Notes: generated by a model not told the origin, from the sequence alone. 64,000 bases of DNA from Spirodela intermedia (GCA_902729315.2 LR746267.1:2425886-2489885); one strand, 5' to 3'; positions 1 to 13,886 are shown, counted from the stretch's first letter. Numbers and translations: made by a program.

Positions 1-2949
1 AGTATGTGCATCACCACTACTAAGAATGAGGTGTGAGATGAGGCAGGTGGTATGGTTTATTGAATGCAATGAACCTACATAATAAACTATCATAAGCCTT
101 TTGTATACTAACACATATATGTTGAGAAAAGCGCTCACTCTCATGTAAATTTAATCTTATATGTGTCCATCATTCTTATCATGTAAGCACTAAAATATTT
201 AAAAATTGGACATACATTGATAAGTTTTTATATGCTAATTAGATGCAATTTTCTGTGTTATCTGCAGTTTATATTGGGCATTTTAAGGTATATGCATGTA
301 ATATAATATGTAGGCATTTTAAAGTATTATTTTTGACCTAACTCATCTTATACTTCATTATTAAATTGAAAACTAGTTAAAATTTTATCTAGTTGACATA
401 TGAAATGAATAAATGTTGTCATGTTCAAAGGGAAATAAACTAAATTTTTTAACTGAGGCTTGCATATCCTTGTTAATCTTAACCAATCTATTGGGTTTTG
501 AGTTCTCAGCAAGTTGATCTATTCAAAATTGAGTAGGGTTTAACTATAAATAGCTTATATGCAGTTATTGTTGGCTTTGGGAGCCTAAAAAGCTTCAATT
601 ATAAAGTAAATTAATAGAAGAGTAGAATGGTTTTCAATCTTCAAATGCCAAAACTAAATCTCTAAATGATTTTAAATAATTTTAATTGTAAATAAGCCTT
701 AAAATAAAAAATTGATCCCATGGGCAAAATGGTCTATATAAGATCTCAAATGATCCAAGGTCAATGCAATAAGTGATGCATCAAAATTTGAGGATTTTAA
801 ATGTTTATTAAATTTAAAAGAGTAGAAAATATTTAGATGTAGATACAAAAATTGTTAAATTTAATGATTTTGATGTTAACAAGTTGTTCACATAAATCTG
901 GTATAAAAAATTACTGTAAAATGTGTTGAAATATACTAATCTAAAAATCAAGATCATAATCTTTAGATCTAGTTTTGTTATTATTGAAATATATTTTTGA
1001 AGCCTAAAATGATGAAAATAAAAACCATATGGTTATCAAAGTCAAGTCAAATCAAAATAAAACAAATCATTTTACATAAAAACTAAAGGAGAAAAATATG
1101 GTCACTTAGTTTATTGACCTACTTGATGTGTGTTGACCAACATTAGGAGAAAGAAGTCTGTAGACCCACGAAGTAGGTGTTGTTTGAAGCAAATGATGTT
1201 CCATCATCAAACAGCTCAAAAGACATGTATAAAGAACAAATGCAAGTGACACATGACAACCAATGAACACAAGATCAGTCTAGAAAGCACCCAAATTAAG
1301 ATGACATGTGGCATTACTTAATAATATAGTGACACATGGTAGAAATTTGACAACACATTCTCATGTGCTGAAAGCTAGACAAAGAAAGTGGTCACCATGA
1401 CATGTGGTATAGTGTCATGTGGTGAACTCTGACTACATTGGATGAAATGCAATAAAAGATGAACAAAAATATTTGACATGTTGCAAACATTCATCATCAC
1501 ATCTGATATGTGGCAAGATTTTTGACAACACTATGAATCTTCTTTGAAGGAACATTTATGACTTGAACAATAAGATTGACACGTGACAAAACATCTATAG
1601 TAAGCTAACCAACATTTGGCAGACATGTTTAATGAGTATAGCATATCTTGATGCATCAAAAGGTCAATGACACATGAGAGGATCCTTCAAGCTATATTTT
1701 CGAGTGAGAACATTGGGATTGGGCATCAAAATTGCTGTAGAGGGTAGTGTGTCCACCTACATCAAAACTTTGTCAACCCATAGATCATATGACCATTGTG
1801 CCTATCCAGACAAAAATTCTCTCAACCCACTTTCATAGTAATTCGTAAAATTAGTTTAAAAGTTTTAAAATGAGAAAAATCTGTAGAATTTCAATTAATC
1901 TGCCTTTTGATATACGTGCTAGCCTATTAATTACTCCCACAAAAACTATTAAAAAAATTTATGATCATAAGAAATTATCATTATATGCATAATGTGCAGC
2001 ATCAAGGATAATCATTCATCCGAGATTATAGTTGAGTGAAAAAGAAAAAACAACTAGGCAGAATTACAATACTCATGTTCACTTTTTGGAAAGTTCACAT
2101 AGAAAACTTGTTTGTTAGATTTTAGGCCATGCTTAGATCAAGAAGTGGGAGTTAAATATATTGGAACATAGTTTTTACTTTTGGCCAACTATTGTAATTT
2201 TCATGATCTCTTATCTTTGGTCCTGAATTCCTTTGGATTTCCTGGATCTAAATCTAGATTATTGAAAAAATCATAGGTATAATTTGCTCTTAAATTATAC
2301 TAAGCCAGTTCTGTAGCAAACTATAGATTTCGCATTGAATTCCTAGTGTAGCCTATGATGTTACATAAAAATGAAATCACACCCTTCAATCCAAAAAAAA
2401 TGAGATTTATGTGAGGATTCCTTGCCCTGAATCTACATAATTTAGAAGCTTCAATCTTTGAATCCATAAGAGGAAAATCTGAAGTCCACAAGATCAATAT
2501 AATTCTTCTAAATCCATAGATAATGCATCATAGTCTACTAACAGTGAGATAATATGTCCCAGAAGGGATAAATTCATGAAATATAATGAATACTTTAGAG
2601 TGACAACATAGTTTTAATCTATTAGGTTTCCCCCATAAACTAGTATGTTAGTATGGTGCCTTAAATTTAAATTAAAACCATTTAAATCTATTCAAATGAC
2701 AAAAGAGTGAAAAAAAAAGTAGGGAAAATAATGGGTGACACATTTAAGATTCATTTTACTATGGGCCACATTAGTTAATCGGTCAACTTGAGCCAATAGT
2801 CCAATCTTCACATTTCTCAAGCTTCTAGTCTACCTAAATTAGGCAGTGGATGGGCTGCATCACTTGGGTCTCAGCCCTAACCCGCATTGGGCCATTGATT
2901 GACTATATTAGTCTCCTTTGCTTCAAAAAAACTCATTCTCTTGTCTTCA
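1..2949. other. AT-rich intergenic DNA, no gene seen
   Basis: No open reading frame of note lies here and I recognise no protein homology. Between about 1240 and 1680 the motif ACATGTGG/ACACATG/ACACGTGAC recurs many times (see findings). Because a decayed Ty3/gypsy integrase region on the minus strand begins next to it at about 2950, part of this stretch may be that element's former 3' end and LTR. I could not locate matching LTR ends. Confidence 0.5.
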
Positions 2950-4160
2950 TATTGTTATACATAATAATAATAAATGTTCAAAATGTTGAAGGTATAAGAT
3001 ATACCTTTTTTTTTCTGTAAAGTCAATGATGTATGTATTGTCATTAATCTTTGAGCCCATCTTTCTTTAGATTTAGCTTGTTAAAATTATTAGTTTAGAG
3101 CCTTTCTTCTTCAAAAACTCTATGACCAAATCACCAACATGGAAAACATTTTTCCTCCTCTTATCAACCTTCCCTTTATAGTTATTATAATTAATAGAAA
3201 GATACCTATTTCATACTTTCATGTACTATCTTGATATGGTCTTCCATCACTTATTTGTTATAATACTTGTTCCAAGAAATTTTGGTAAGTTCAGAAATTC
3301 AGAGCAAATTTCAGAGGAAGTTAATAAATAATTTTAAATAAAGATTGATTAGTAGACTGACTGTCCATAGAGTTGTAGGAAAACATTTCTTATGCTAGGG
3401 CCTAGGACATATCTTACTATTTTGATTTTTCTCTTAAAATATAATGATTTAAGTTGGCAAGCATCCTATTGACAACCTATCTTTGACCATGTATTTTTGG
3501 GTGACTAATAGTACTAAATTTTAAATAGAAATAAAATATGTTCCAAAGAGTACAACAAATGTAACAAAAATTTTTAATGTGAATATGATGTAAGTGATTG
3601 TAGGACAAAATGGAAGTGACTTATCTCTTTGAAAAATAAATGGGCTATTTTTATTACATCATTTGTCTTCCTACATGCAATGAAATGTGTAATTATTTAA
3701 AAAATGATCTACAACCACAAAAATAGGGCATACCCTCTTCAAGTTTAAGGTAGTCATAAAATGAAATTGATCTATTTACAATTGGCAATTGAGTGTGCAA
3801 TCCTATATTTTGATATTACCTTTTACTCAATAAATTTAGCCTCTTTATAGATACTTTACAACATCCTTTCATAATTATGGCCAATGAAAATATTTCTCTA
3901 TTAATTGTAGATTTTCGTCACATCCCAGATGTCCTCTCAATCTTCTTATGTGTAACTCATAGATTAATTTTTCATGTAGTGAACAATGTGGAACGTAAAA
4001 CTTATTTTAAAAATATATTATTTTTATTAGCATAAAATATTTTAATTGATTTTCTCAACCTAAAAAATCTCAAATTTTTGAAAGATCTCCATTATCTTCA
4101 CATAATTATTTTAACTATTCAGAATCAGTAATTTTATAACAAAGGTGATGGTGAAAGTTA
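2950..4160 (-). mobile_element. Decayed Ty3/gypsy retrotransposon, integrase region
   Basis: Read on the minus strand from about 4160 down to 2950, fragments in shifting frames follow the order expected of a plant Ty3/gypsy integrase. A zinc-finger part is readable as CSLHEKLI then RGHLGCDENLQLIEKYFHWP at about 3990-3870. The core start is readable as AHFIACRKTNDV with LFFKE at about 3690-3600. A C-terminal part with HVGDLV and an INDNTYIIDF-like stretch lies at about 3150-3000. Stops and frameshifts are frequent, so it is a fossil with no coding capacity. Alignment to the family is from memory of its conserved motifs, not a search. I could not trace reverse transcriptase, gag or LTRs, and the element's true ends are unknown. 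Confidence 0.75.
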
Positions 4161-7100
4161 TATTCTATTGAGTGCAATTATAACTCAATTAAAACTTCCT
4201 AAATTGTATGATGAGAACACAATGTTGATTATAGGTGGCCCCCTATGATTATAAGGATCAATTCTCTATATTGATTAAATCAAGATGTGATCATAAGTTT
4301 ATCTTGGAGAAAATGAGCGATTTCACTACCTGATTTTTCAGAAGATGATTAACAGGAGTTATGATCAGAAATTTAGAGAAGAGGAAGTTAAATTTATTTT
4401 CCTTCTCCACTTAAAGCAAGGAATCTATCTAAATAAAAACCTTGCCACATCAAGAAATTCAAATAATAGAATGATTTAACTGATTTTCACTTCTAACTTG
4501 AATGTCTTCTTGATGTTTAACCAAGAGACCATGCTAATTAAAACACAATTATCTTCGTAAATTATTAAAAAGAAATTTGAGATGGTAGAGAGATTTGTGA
4601 TGATCATTAAAAACTTGTTCATCATCATAGAAGGATTATCATTAATAAATGTTCTAAATCTAAAACTACTAATAAATTTGAGCTATCAGAAACTAATGAC
4701 ATGGAAGATCTTTAAGGACTATATCTCCTCTAAGATAAATCCAATATGCATAAAAATAAATCATTAATTTATGTATCTGAAGCTTATCATTTTAGGTGTG
4801 TTCAGTAATATTTTTTTCTTGTTAAAATATAATTAAAAATACATCATTAAAACAGGTTATAAGTTTTTACTTAAAATTAATCTAAATCACCTCAAATGAA
4901 AGGAAAATATGAAGTAGAGACCCTTGCATATGATTTCAATATAATTCATCATTACTTTGAAAACTCATGACATTTATAAATTAATTTTGATAATATGTCA
5001 TATATTCATAAAGTTATGAGAGACTAGTTAAATAGTCTAGATTCAATCTATTAACTTTGAATCAAGAATGATTGAAATTATGCTTTCAAATATATTTATA
5101 CAATATATATAATAAGCTTTCAGTAAATATTATATGATACCCATTACATTTTCTGAATGGTAATATTTGTAAAAATTAGTATTTTCTAAAATAAAAAAGA
5201 AAGTAATGAGACTCAATTGCATTACTTAATTACCTTTTCGACATTTAATATCATTAATTTCTATTATTAATGAATTTCTATTTAAGTAAGTTCATGATCA
5301 TGTAGAGAAGAATATTTATTTGTATTTCATATTCAGTTAATAGTTAATATATTTGGGTTTATTTCTTATCTTATGTGTTTGTCATTATCAAAACTTCATA
5401 TGCTAATTAATGCTCCAAAATATTTTCTTGAATACTTGAAAGAAAGAGAATCTGTTAATATTTAAGCTATCAAAAACTTTACTATGTATTAGCTATCTCA
5501 GCATATTTGAACAGAGGAAGTCAACTAAGGGAAGCTATAAGTAATTTATAAGAGCACCCTTTTGATATCAACCTATTCTATGGTTCCCCAAAACATCAAT
5601 TTAGTATAGGCTTGCAAAGGGCTTTACATTTAGTGGAGACTTGTTGTGGATATATTTTCAATGGTTAGGCTTGCTAAGGATATAATATTTAATGTAAAGG
5701 ATCATTGAGCCTTTGATACTCAATGCACATTGCAAGGAATTTAGTTGAAATGAAGGATATTTTTTTGTTTGCTTTAAGAGCCCTACACGTTTTTATAATG
5801 AGCATAACATTGGACATGACAAAATTTATGATGGTAGAATTAATCATTTCAATGATATGATTATTTTTTATTGAGGAAGCCTTCAATCTAATAATGTCCA
5901 GACTAAGGGTAAAATCATCAGTTTACACTTACAAGATAAATAAAATATTCTTGTGACCTTGAAAATGCCCAAGATAATATGTATGATATAAAATGATTAT
6001 AGATTTATTGAGTATTTTAACTTAATTTTAGTGGCAAGTTTTCTCTATATAGAGTTAATTATATTTTAACTTAATCTATATTTTAACATTTATGTTAACA
6101 CATGAGGAAAATAAATTTAGGCGTGTTAGACAGCACAAAATGACAAAAACAGAACATACCATTGGGTGAGTTGTCTCTAAGAATATATTGGTTTTAGATC
6201 AATAGAAAATGTCCAAGCCAATAAGTCAAGCTGTATTTCACAAAATTAGATAGAACTGTTAAATCCCTTGAAGACAGTTCAACCCTATTATTACATATAT
6301 ATATAACTATGTATTTGGTAAAATCTAAGGATGGAGGCCTTATTGAGTCAGTTTATTAGAATAACACAAAGAAAATAATGAAATTACATACACTTTGATT
6401 TGGTGTTCTTCTCCTATTTCCACTTAAAAAGGGTTCCTATCCTTGTTTCTACTTTTCTCCCTTTGAAAGCTAAAACAAATTTCACAAGATCAAGTACCTA
6501 AATCATAACGGAACTGTCTCCTTATGATTTTCTTTATCTCAATATGAGCACTCCTAGAGTGCTCTAACATAAAAATAATATTCATTTAACTTCCAGACTT
6601 ATTTAATGCTAAGTGGATATGCTTTATTGATTTGTTTGTGGTACTTGAGAAAGCTTTATTAAGATTGTTCTTGGAGGGAAACTTTAAAAAGATTTTAGAG
6701 AGTGAAAGATTTTTACCTATCATTAAGAAGTAGATTGAAAGATATTGTAATGAGGTACTCATAGAGCCCCAAAACTTGAATTTGCACATTCAAGTCTTTG
6801 AGATTTGACTAGCCAGCATAAACAAGTTGTCATACTTTTATTTGATGTTTCAACATATCAGGATCTGCCATCCTCATTAAAGATCTTCTAGCACATTTCA
6901 TATCTTCTAACATGTTATACGTGTTAGATATCCCTATAGAAAATATTCATTTTCTCTATCTCCTAACACTTGCTTTGACTTCAGTTTAGTTGACACAAGG
7001 GCCGACACACTCTTTCCTCTACTTTAATTGTGTCAACACATGGGCAAACATATTTCTTTGTTGTATTTTTTCTAGGTTGACACATGCTAGCACACTTTCT

Positions 7101-9470
7101 TTCTCCTCATTTTATCTTTTTCTTTTATTATAATTTAAATTTTATCTTATTATATATCACCTCAAAAACATATTATATCTATTGATTAGAATTTTATCTA
7201 CACATTAGTTAATTAATAACATGTTTTTGATTTTATTTTTTGTATATTATTTTAAATGACTAGTTATCAACATCAAACTTCTTTAAACGAGTAACTGAAG
7301 AATCGACTCGTATTTTCTTTGATGAAATATTTAGGTTGGATGTTTCTTGAATGAACTAGGTTGAACTCTTAAAAAATGAAAGGAGAGAATGACATCAGTT
7401 CTGCTATTTTCAATTATCTATAAGCGAAATTGAAGAACCCTACAGTGTGGAAGAACTATAAATTTATTAACAATTATCTTAAGGAACATTTTGGGAATGT
7501 CTAAGAAACCATCAATTTATAAAACTCTTACCAATTTCTTTGAGATAGCATTACCTCAGATCATTTATATTTGAAAGATTTCAAGCTACATCAAATCAAT
7601 ATTAATAACACATTGGTTGCAAATATTCTCCTAAAAGTAAGATAAACATAACAATTATATTATAAATTTACACTCACTAAGGATTCATACCCTTTGTTTC
7701 CATTATTCCTTTCCTGATGAATAAATCTAAAATTCAAGGGATCTGAAATCTGGGCAGATTGTATCGAGAAAAGCAGGTGAATGAGTTTTTCTCTAATTAT
7801 TTTCAATTCAGCATTTAGGAGGCTTGATATGCATTCTAACTCAATGAATTTATAGCGATTAAGTCACTTGACTTAATCCACCCTATGAGGATTCTATCCT
7901 AAAGTTCAACAAAATTCATAGTGAAATAGCCAGTCTCCACCTTCTGTTTTTCATTGATCTTTAGATGGGTCATCACATGGATTGACATATTTTCTGTCTC
8001 ATTATCTTTTGTTTCAATTTTTTTTCTATTGTTATGAAAAAAAAAATGCCTTTCAAGATAATTTTGCTCACTGTTTTGTTCTATAAAATTAAAATGTAAA
8101 AAATAAATGGGGTATATTTATTAATTTAGAAGTTCATCTGAACACTAGTGCAAGAGTAATCTATTTATGATTTTTTTATCTTTATATGATCATTTGTAAA
8201 CAATAGATTTCTAAAACGGCAAGTCTTTATTATCATTCATTAGCCTACTCAAAAGCACCTCATCACTTGTCCTATTGTCCTTTTTAACTGTATTGTACGG
8301 GATTTGCAAAATAATACTTTTTAAGGAATTTAGACATTACTTTTCCCAAGTCGAGATACCACAGAATATAAGTAGTGTTTGTTGGAATCCTTTTATTAAG
8401 TTTTTGTGGTACCTCCTTTGCAAAAGTAAAGTATATGTTACATGGGTAGAGTAGCTCAGGATCCTTTCTTTGATTGCATATACAACTGCAAATCTCTCAC
8501 AATGCAACAATCTTCAATGCATTGAGCAGCAGCGGTTTCTTCTCATCACTTAGCCTCTCAACTAACATGTAGGCTGGATCTAGTGTCCAACTTCTCTCAT
8601 AGATCCGAAGATCAAAATCCCAACAACTCTCATGTGAGTCAGATTGTACAAGGCCCCTTGAGCTAGCTAGATCCATTGCTCACCCAACGAAGCAAGAGAT
8701 CTATGATGAAATGTGAGCGGAATTAGGGATTATGCTCAATTTTCTTGTGAAGACTTATTTTGGCAGTTTGGATCTTCTTTCTAGTACATATAACATCTCT
8801 GGGGCTGTCATGAGAATCTATCTCAATTACTCTTGAATGATTCTTTCTTGTCCCTTACTATCGAAAGCTATAAAGTTCATATTGGAGTTTGTGGAAAATG
8901 ATATATTGGGCCTTAATCGGTTCCAATGGGTTCCTTGGCTACTAACCAAAATTCGATTTAGGGCATAACTGTCATTTGACCCTTGGTATTTTGCCAAACT
9001 CTGCGCAGAATAAGGGGAGGGGAGCTGAGGCCACTATTAGTGTGTGCGAGGGTGTGCTACCACATCAAGGGTTCCAAGACGATTCTGATGAAAGAATAAG
9101 ATACTTGTGCAACCGTAGTTATAAGAGTATTCTCCAAACCATGCTAAATATGGTGTATTTCTCCTCTATTGCCTTTCCCTCCCTTTCTATCCCTCGTGGT
9201 ATGTTTGTATCAGTCTTCCATTATGCAATAAGGGGAATAAGGATGCCCATCTTCCCCTAGTAGTTTATGTTAACAAGAATTCCTACATGTTTGGGATTTC
9301 CTTGATGGATAGGTATAAGGAACACAAGAATATCGTCATCACAAACGACGTTCTCGTCAGATCTGTGCTAGCTACCGAAGAATCTCTGCAAATATTGAAA
9401 TGATCTTAGGTTTCATAACGGACGTCTTCAAGCCAGCCTGTTGTAATGTGAAGGCAAGCACAGAAGTGAG
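4161..9470. other. AT-rich intergenic DNA, no gene seen
   Basis: About 5.3 kb with only short, unrecognised reading frames. More of the Ty3/gypsy element (RNase H, reverse transcriptase) would be expected in the first 2 kb, but I could not read it. An unbroken frame at 8976-9260 (plus, up to 94 residues) resembles nothing I know and is probably chance. The last 200 bases should contain the 3' UTR of the GDSL gene that ends at 9471. Confidence 0.5.
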
Positions 9471-12001
9471 TCAGATGCTGACCAACTGACTCCCATTGAT
9501 TGGATACACATATTCTTCGGAACCTCTCAAGATCATGTCACAGAGGTTCCTGTAGGCGGCCTCCGTTGGATGGCGAAAGTCCCAGAAGACATGCTCATCC
9601 CTGTTTGAGCAGTAGTATGATATGGGAAGGCAGGGAACCTTCGCTCTGAGAGGTCCCAGTCCGCAGCAAGCAGTTTTCGCCTCCACAAATCCTTCAAAGA
9701 GAGCAAGAATTTGGAGTTCTTCAGACACACAAATAAACATACATATATGCACAGAGACAGAAACAGAGGTAGAGAGAGAGAGGGCTTATCTCACCATATC
9801 TCTCCGGCATGTCGATGTATTCCATCACGGCCTTATATGTGTCGAAGAAGGAGTATCTCCAATCGTGAAACCCAGATATCATTTTTTGCAACATTTGTCT
9901 TACAGCAGTATTGTATGATAAGGAGAGCCAATTCGTGTAAGGGTCGCACTTCCATCCTTTGTTCCCGATCCTGTGGGATGGACAGCAGCCAAGAGGACCC
10001 GTCCCAACGAAGATGAGCCTCCTGGCGCCGAGTTCATACAACCTCTGCGAGTGGACTCAAGCGAGATTAAAGATGAAAAGAAGAGCATGTTAATTTCTCT
10101 GGCCTAGATTCCATTAAATACAATAAAAATATTTTTCAAAGTAATAGTGTTCAAACTTTTATTGGAAAACTAGAAGTCTGTAAATCGATGCATGTCCTCC
10201 ACTTCATACAGTTCTCTACAAGACACCTGCTCCTATATTTCAGGTCATAATATCATTGTCTTCTTCAAACTAGTTTTTGTCAATTACTACCATGCTAACT
10301 CACAACATCACTGGTGTTAACACAGTACTTTATTTCAGAAGTATGACTTCACTTGCCAAGTATCAGACGTTGAACATTTAATCCATAAAATGCTCCTTCT
10401 ATTGGACTATAATGGCCAACCTCAAATTTTCTCTCGAAGTCTTTTACAGAATTTACAATGATGGGTTACCGTACTGTTCTTCATTTCGTTTATATCGTAT
10501 TATGTTGATGCCATCAGAATTTTTTTGTTGCAGATAATAGGGAATTTAAGTTAAAACTAATCTGTATCAAATAAAGTTGGGTGATCTTTGAAACCAAAAA
10601 TTGATTTTCATAGTAACGAATACAAGAGTATTCAAACCATTTTGAGCCCTCATAATGTGGACCTAATGTAAAGTTAGGCATTACAAAATAAACAAAGCAT
10701 ATCTTATATCTTTCTTGAAATGCAGTATTATTTTTACGGTATAGATCTTACTGATCAATCGAAAAATTATTATTTTTCTAATATTTTGAAGTAATTAAAA
10801 AATATTTTTCAAACGCAAATCCTTACGAACAATCCAATTAATACATAGGCTGAAAAATGCGTATAAGACTTTTCTTCTTACGTGCCATTAGTCCTAATTA
10901 AATTATTGTCGGAGGACGCAACAACAGTTTTTGCTCCGATTTCAGCTGTTGGTTACCTTCAGCTGGCCTTCTAGCATGAGGACCAGGGAATCGATGAACT
11001 CCAGAGGAGGAGGAATCCAAAGATACCCCTCAGACACGGCTTTCACGTAATGAAAGATGTCGTTGTTTCCGATGACCAGCAAGAAGAGCGACCTCTCCAG
11101 ATGCTTCCCCGCATTCATGTTGCCCAGCTGCTGAACCAGGGACTGCCGCAGATGTGAGTAGTATCGTATCTGTTTCTTGAGAGGGAGGCATTGTTCCTGC
11201 GGTGGAGGCCGTCATTAAACCTCGGCATGCACGACCAGTGGGGCATTCTCCCCCCCATTCGTAATTCACGACTTACTAATTTTTTTGCCGTTTCGTCTGA
11301 GATCCCACATCCGCCGGAGGCAAAGTTCACGCCTGAGAGAAACACTGCTGTCCTGTTGGATGTGGACCGCAAGGACAGGTACGGAGGCGGCGACTCCAAG
11401 CCAACGTGCATCGCTGCAACAGGTTAATATGCATAGCTGTCTTCTTAGCTTACGTCGTTTAGCTTTCCGGCTTGAAGTGCCTCTTGCATTTGTTAGAATA
11501 ATCTCGTCAATTGGCGGGATAAAAAATGGGTCTATTGATCTTATTGTCACCTCATTGTCCTCGTCCTAGAAAACATTTGACTGGCATAATTTGCAGTATC
11601 GCACATATGAACCATACTAGACAATTTTTCGCAATTTTAAAGCATTTAATCAAATCCGATTATGATTAATGGGCTAAAAACGACTTGCAGGAGAGGAGAA
11701 AGAGAAAGAGAGATGATGAAATAATACCGATGAAGTCGGCGGCATTCTTGCCATTGCTGAAGCGTCCGGTGGACTCGCCGCCGGGGTAGTCGATGCCATT
11801 GTGGCGGTAGTTTGCCTTCAAGACGGAGAAGCGAAGGTGGTTGTTATTGCCTACGTCCACCAGCGAGTCGCCAAATACATACAGGGCCCTGACAAGTTTT
11901 GTAGCATGTACTCCCCGGGGTAGTCCGCACTGCAACACTGCTGCCGACCACAGGAGCCAGAAGACAGGAAGTGAACACAACGGTTCCCTCATTCGTTTCA
12001 T
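9471..12001 (-). CDS. GDSL esterase/lipase (At5g55050-like), five exons
   Basis: Secreted SGNH-family hydrolase, expected to cleave acyl or ester bonds in the wall or apoplast; the substrate is unknown. Exons read 12001-11728, 11413-11277, 11196-10957, 10044-9795 and 9691-9471, all with GT...AG introns and matching phases, giving 373 residues (usual size for the family). Residues 1-33 look like a signal peptide. Block [13 protein letters not shown] carries the catalytic Ser46. VNFASGG follows at 120-126. Block III is IGNND, with the oxyanion Asn182. Block [10 protein letters not shown] supplies Asp338 and His341, so the catalytic set is complete. The C-terminus ends in QLVSI, and together with the overall layout this resembles Arabidopsis At5g55050. 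Intron 3 (10045-10956) is the longest. A short GA tract lies just downstream of the exon 4 donor, near 9768-9783. The start is the first ATG; Met4 is an alternative. Confidence 0.93.
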
Positions 12002-13133
12002 GGCTAAGTTAGCTTCCTATGTCTGTCTACGGGATCCATAAATAGAGAAAACGATAGAAATAGATTGAGGGATTAAGAGAGAGAAATAGAGACGGGGGAA
12101 GATGTATCACCTCGTGGCAGTACAGTGACATCGCACTCAACCCTGGCTGATCATTTCTTTGAAGGAGGGGAAACTGTCCTAGTCTTTCCTCATTTTCTTC
12201 ACGAGCAAGATGAGAGAGCAGGAAGCGGACCCGTCCTTCGTACGGCACCGCGTAGTTCTCGTAGACTGGTTTCACGTGGAGAACATGAGTGAAAGCATCG
12301 TCTTGTCTGCTTTATCTTGCGCAATTCGGCTAGATGGAAAACATGAAACATGGATCTTATGAGCATACTTTGGCCACTAGTTTGATAATGCCAACACATG
12401 GGTGTCCTATTGGCCGCGGATCTGTCTGATAATTAAGTTTCAATGATTGATTACGTTTTAATAGGAAGGTGGGTCCTAGCGAAACCCATAGTCATCCAAG
12501 GCCAGAATTCTTATCTCCTTGGCCAGCAAATGGGCACTAAAGGCCAGACTGTCCACTTTCAGATCGACTAGGGGTTCGCATTCGGCATTATCAAAGGGAG
12601 GTACACTCCGACTGTAATCTCTCTGTTCTGTATGACAAATAGAGATTAATAATTGTTGACCTAGGCAAAAAGTACCTTCGCTTAGGAAGCATTTTCCCTT
12701 GTTGACTTATTATTTTCCTTCTTTGGCTTCGTAATCGTAAATATTAAAGTAGCATAGTTAATTTCGTTAAATAAAAGCCTAAGAATACTTAAAATAGAAG
12801 GAATGGAGAATTTTCCGTGGAAATATGAGTTAGATTGATCGGAAATACGTTTTCGATGTAATTTAGATTAAACACAATACCAGAGAAACATGAATACTAA
12901 AATGGTATATTTACTTGTTCATATCATGGAATTTGGTCCTCTGACCAATTCCGCATATGCGTCATGTTATGTACCACTGGGGAATCTTGGTATGGTGCAT
13001 CTTGTTGGAGTCAAAGTACAGACTATACTGAAGCTATTACAAATGATGAGGGAGAGAGAGAGATAGAGAGAGAGAGAGAGCTCTCTGTTTATGAGAACTC
13101 ATTGTTTTTAGGTTGTCACATATGAGGAAAGGT
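12002..13133. other. Intergenic, GDSL promoter side
   Basis: This holds the upstream region of the GDSL gene and the 3' flank of the next glycine-rich gene. A weak AT-rich TATA-like stretch on the minus strand (about 12037-12046) lies very near the GDSL ATG. No other gene is visible; reading frames around 12027-12399 are short and unrecognised. Confidence 0.4.
13051..13087. repeat. GA microsatellite turning into CT
   Basis: An interrupted (GA)n tract followed at once by CTCTCT, so it can fold on itself. It lies about 50 bp downstream of the stop codon of the glycine-rich gene, probably in its 3' UTR. Confidence 0.8.
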
Positions 13134-13820
13134 TTAACCTCGGCCACCATCACCCGGTCCACCACCGCCGCCACCACCACCTCCTCCTCCTGCTCCTCCA
13201 GCCGATCCTTCACCACTTCCGCTGCCACCTCCACTGTTCCCGTTTGTGCCTCCTGAACCTCCTCCTTGACCCACGGCTCCTCCTGCTCTCCCCACACCAA
13301 CACCACCGCCACCACCCCCGCTTCCTCCACCAACTCCAACTCCGCCTCCCCCGCCAACTCCGCCTCCACTACCAACATTGATTCCCCCCTTATCGATACT
13401 AATCCCAATCCCCTTCCCACCACCCCCGCCTACGCTGACGCTGCCGTTTCTGGCACTGACACTACCGCCCCCACCCACACCAATGCCAATATTGACACCA
13501 CCCTTCCCTATATTGATACCAACACCGACACCCGCCCCTCCTCCGGCACTCACACCGCCGCCTTTACTGGTCCCTCCGCCGCCGCCAATTCCCCCACCAA
13601 TGCCGATGTTTATGCCTGAACCGTTACGACTCACGCCAATGCCGAAGCCCTTGCCGCCGCCGCCGCCGCCCTTTAACGAGAAAGCTTTGCTTTCGTTTAG
13701 AGCGGAGCTGTGAAGAAGTATCCTTGCGTCGGCATTGAAGGGAAGAGGAATCAGGTTGAGAGAAGCAAAGGCTACCAGGAACAAGAGGAAGGGGTGAGAA
13801 GTCCACATGCTAGTGGCCAT
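13134..13820 (-). CDS. Secreted glycine-rich protein, 228 residues
   Basis: Single-exon gene. The N-terminus is a hydrophobic signal peptide (about residues 8-32, rich in F, L and A), followed by RILLHSSALNESKAFS and then a low-complexity mature part. Up to about residue 165 the mature part alternates glycine runs with I/V/S-containing segments such as GIGVSRNGSGINIGIG. It ends in almost pure glycine with a few S, N, P and D. This matches plant glycine-rich wall proteins in layout, but low complexity makes family assignment weak. A CTATATAA box lies 59-66 bp upstream of the ATG and supports a real gene and this start. No intron is needed. The opposite strand shows long proline- and threonine-rich frames that are only reflections of the glycine codons. 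Confidence 0.85.
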   Translation of the reverse strand: MATSMWTSHPFLLFLVAFASLNLIPLPFNADARILLHSSALNESKAFSLKGGGGGGKGFGIGVSRNGSGINIGIGGGIGGGGGTSKGGGVSAGGGAGVGVGINIGKGGVNIGIGVGGGGSVSARNGSVSVGGGGGKGIGISIDKGGINVGSGGGVGGGGGVGVGGGSGGGGGGVGVGRAGGAVGQGGGSGGTNGNSGGGSGSGEGSAGGAGGGGGGGGGGGPGDGGRG

Positions 13821-13878
13821 GGCGATCTTCCAAACCTTTCCTCTTCCGTGGCGTCTTCAGCTGACTCCAGGCGTCGGC

Positions 13879-13886
13879 TTATATAG
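13879..13886 (-). promoter_or_regulatory. TATA box of glycine-rich gene
   Basis: CTATATAA on the minus strand, 59-66 bp upstream of the ATG at 13820. This spacing fits a short 5' UTR. Confidence 0.7.

Noticed and set aside
13037-13619. Val/Glu-rich minus frame and Thr/Pro-rich plus frames around the first glycine-rich gene
   Set aside because: Alternative-frame readings of glycine-codon repeats without their own start context or signal peptide.
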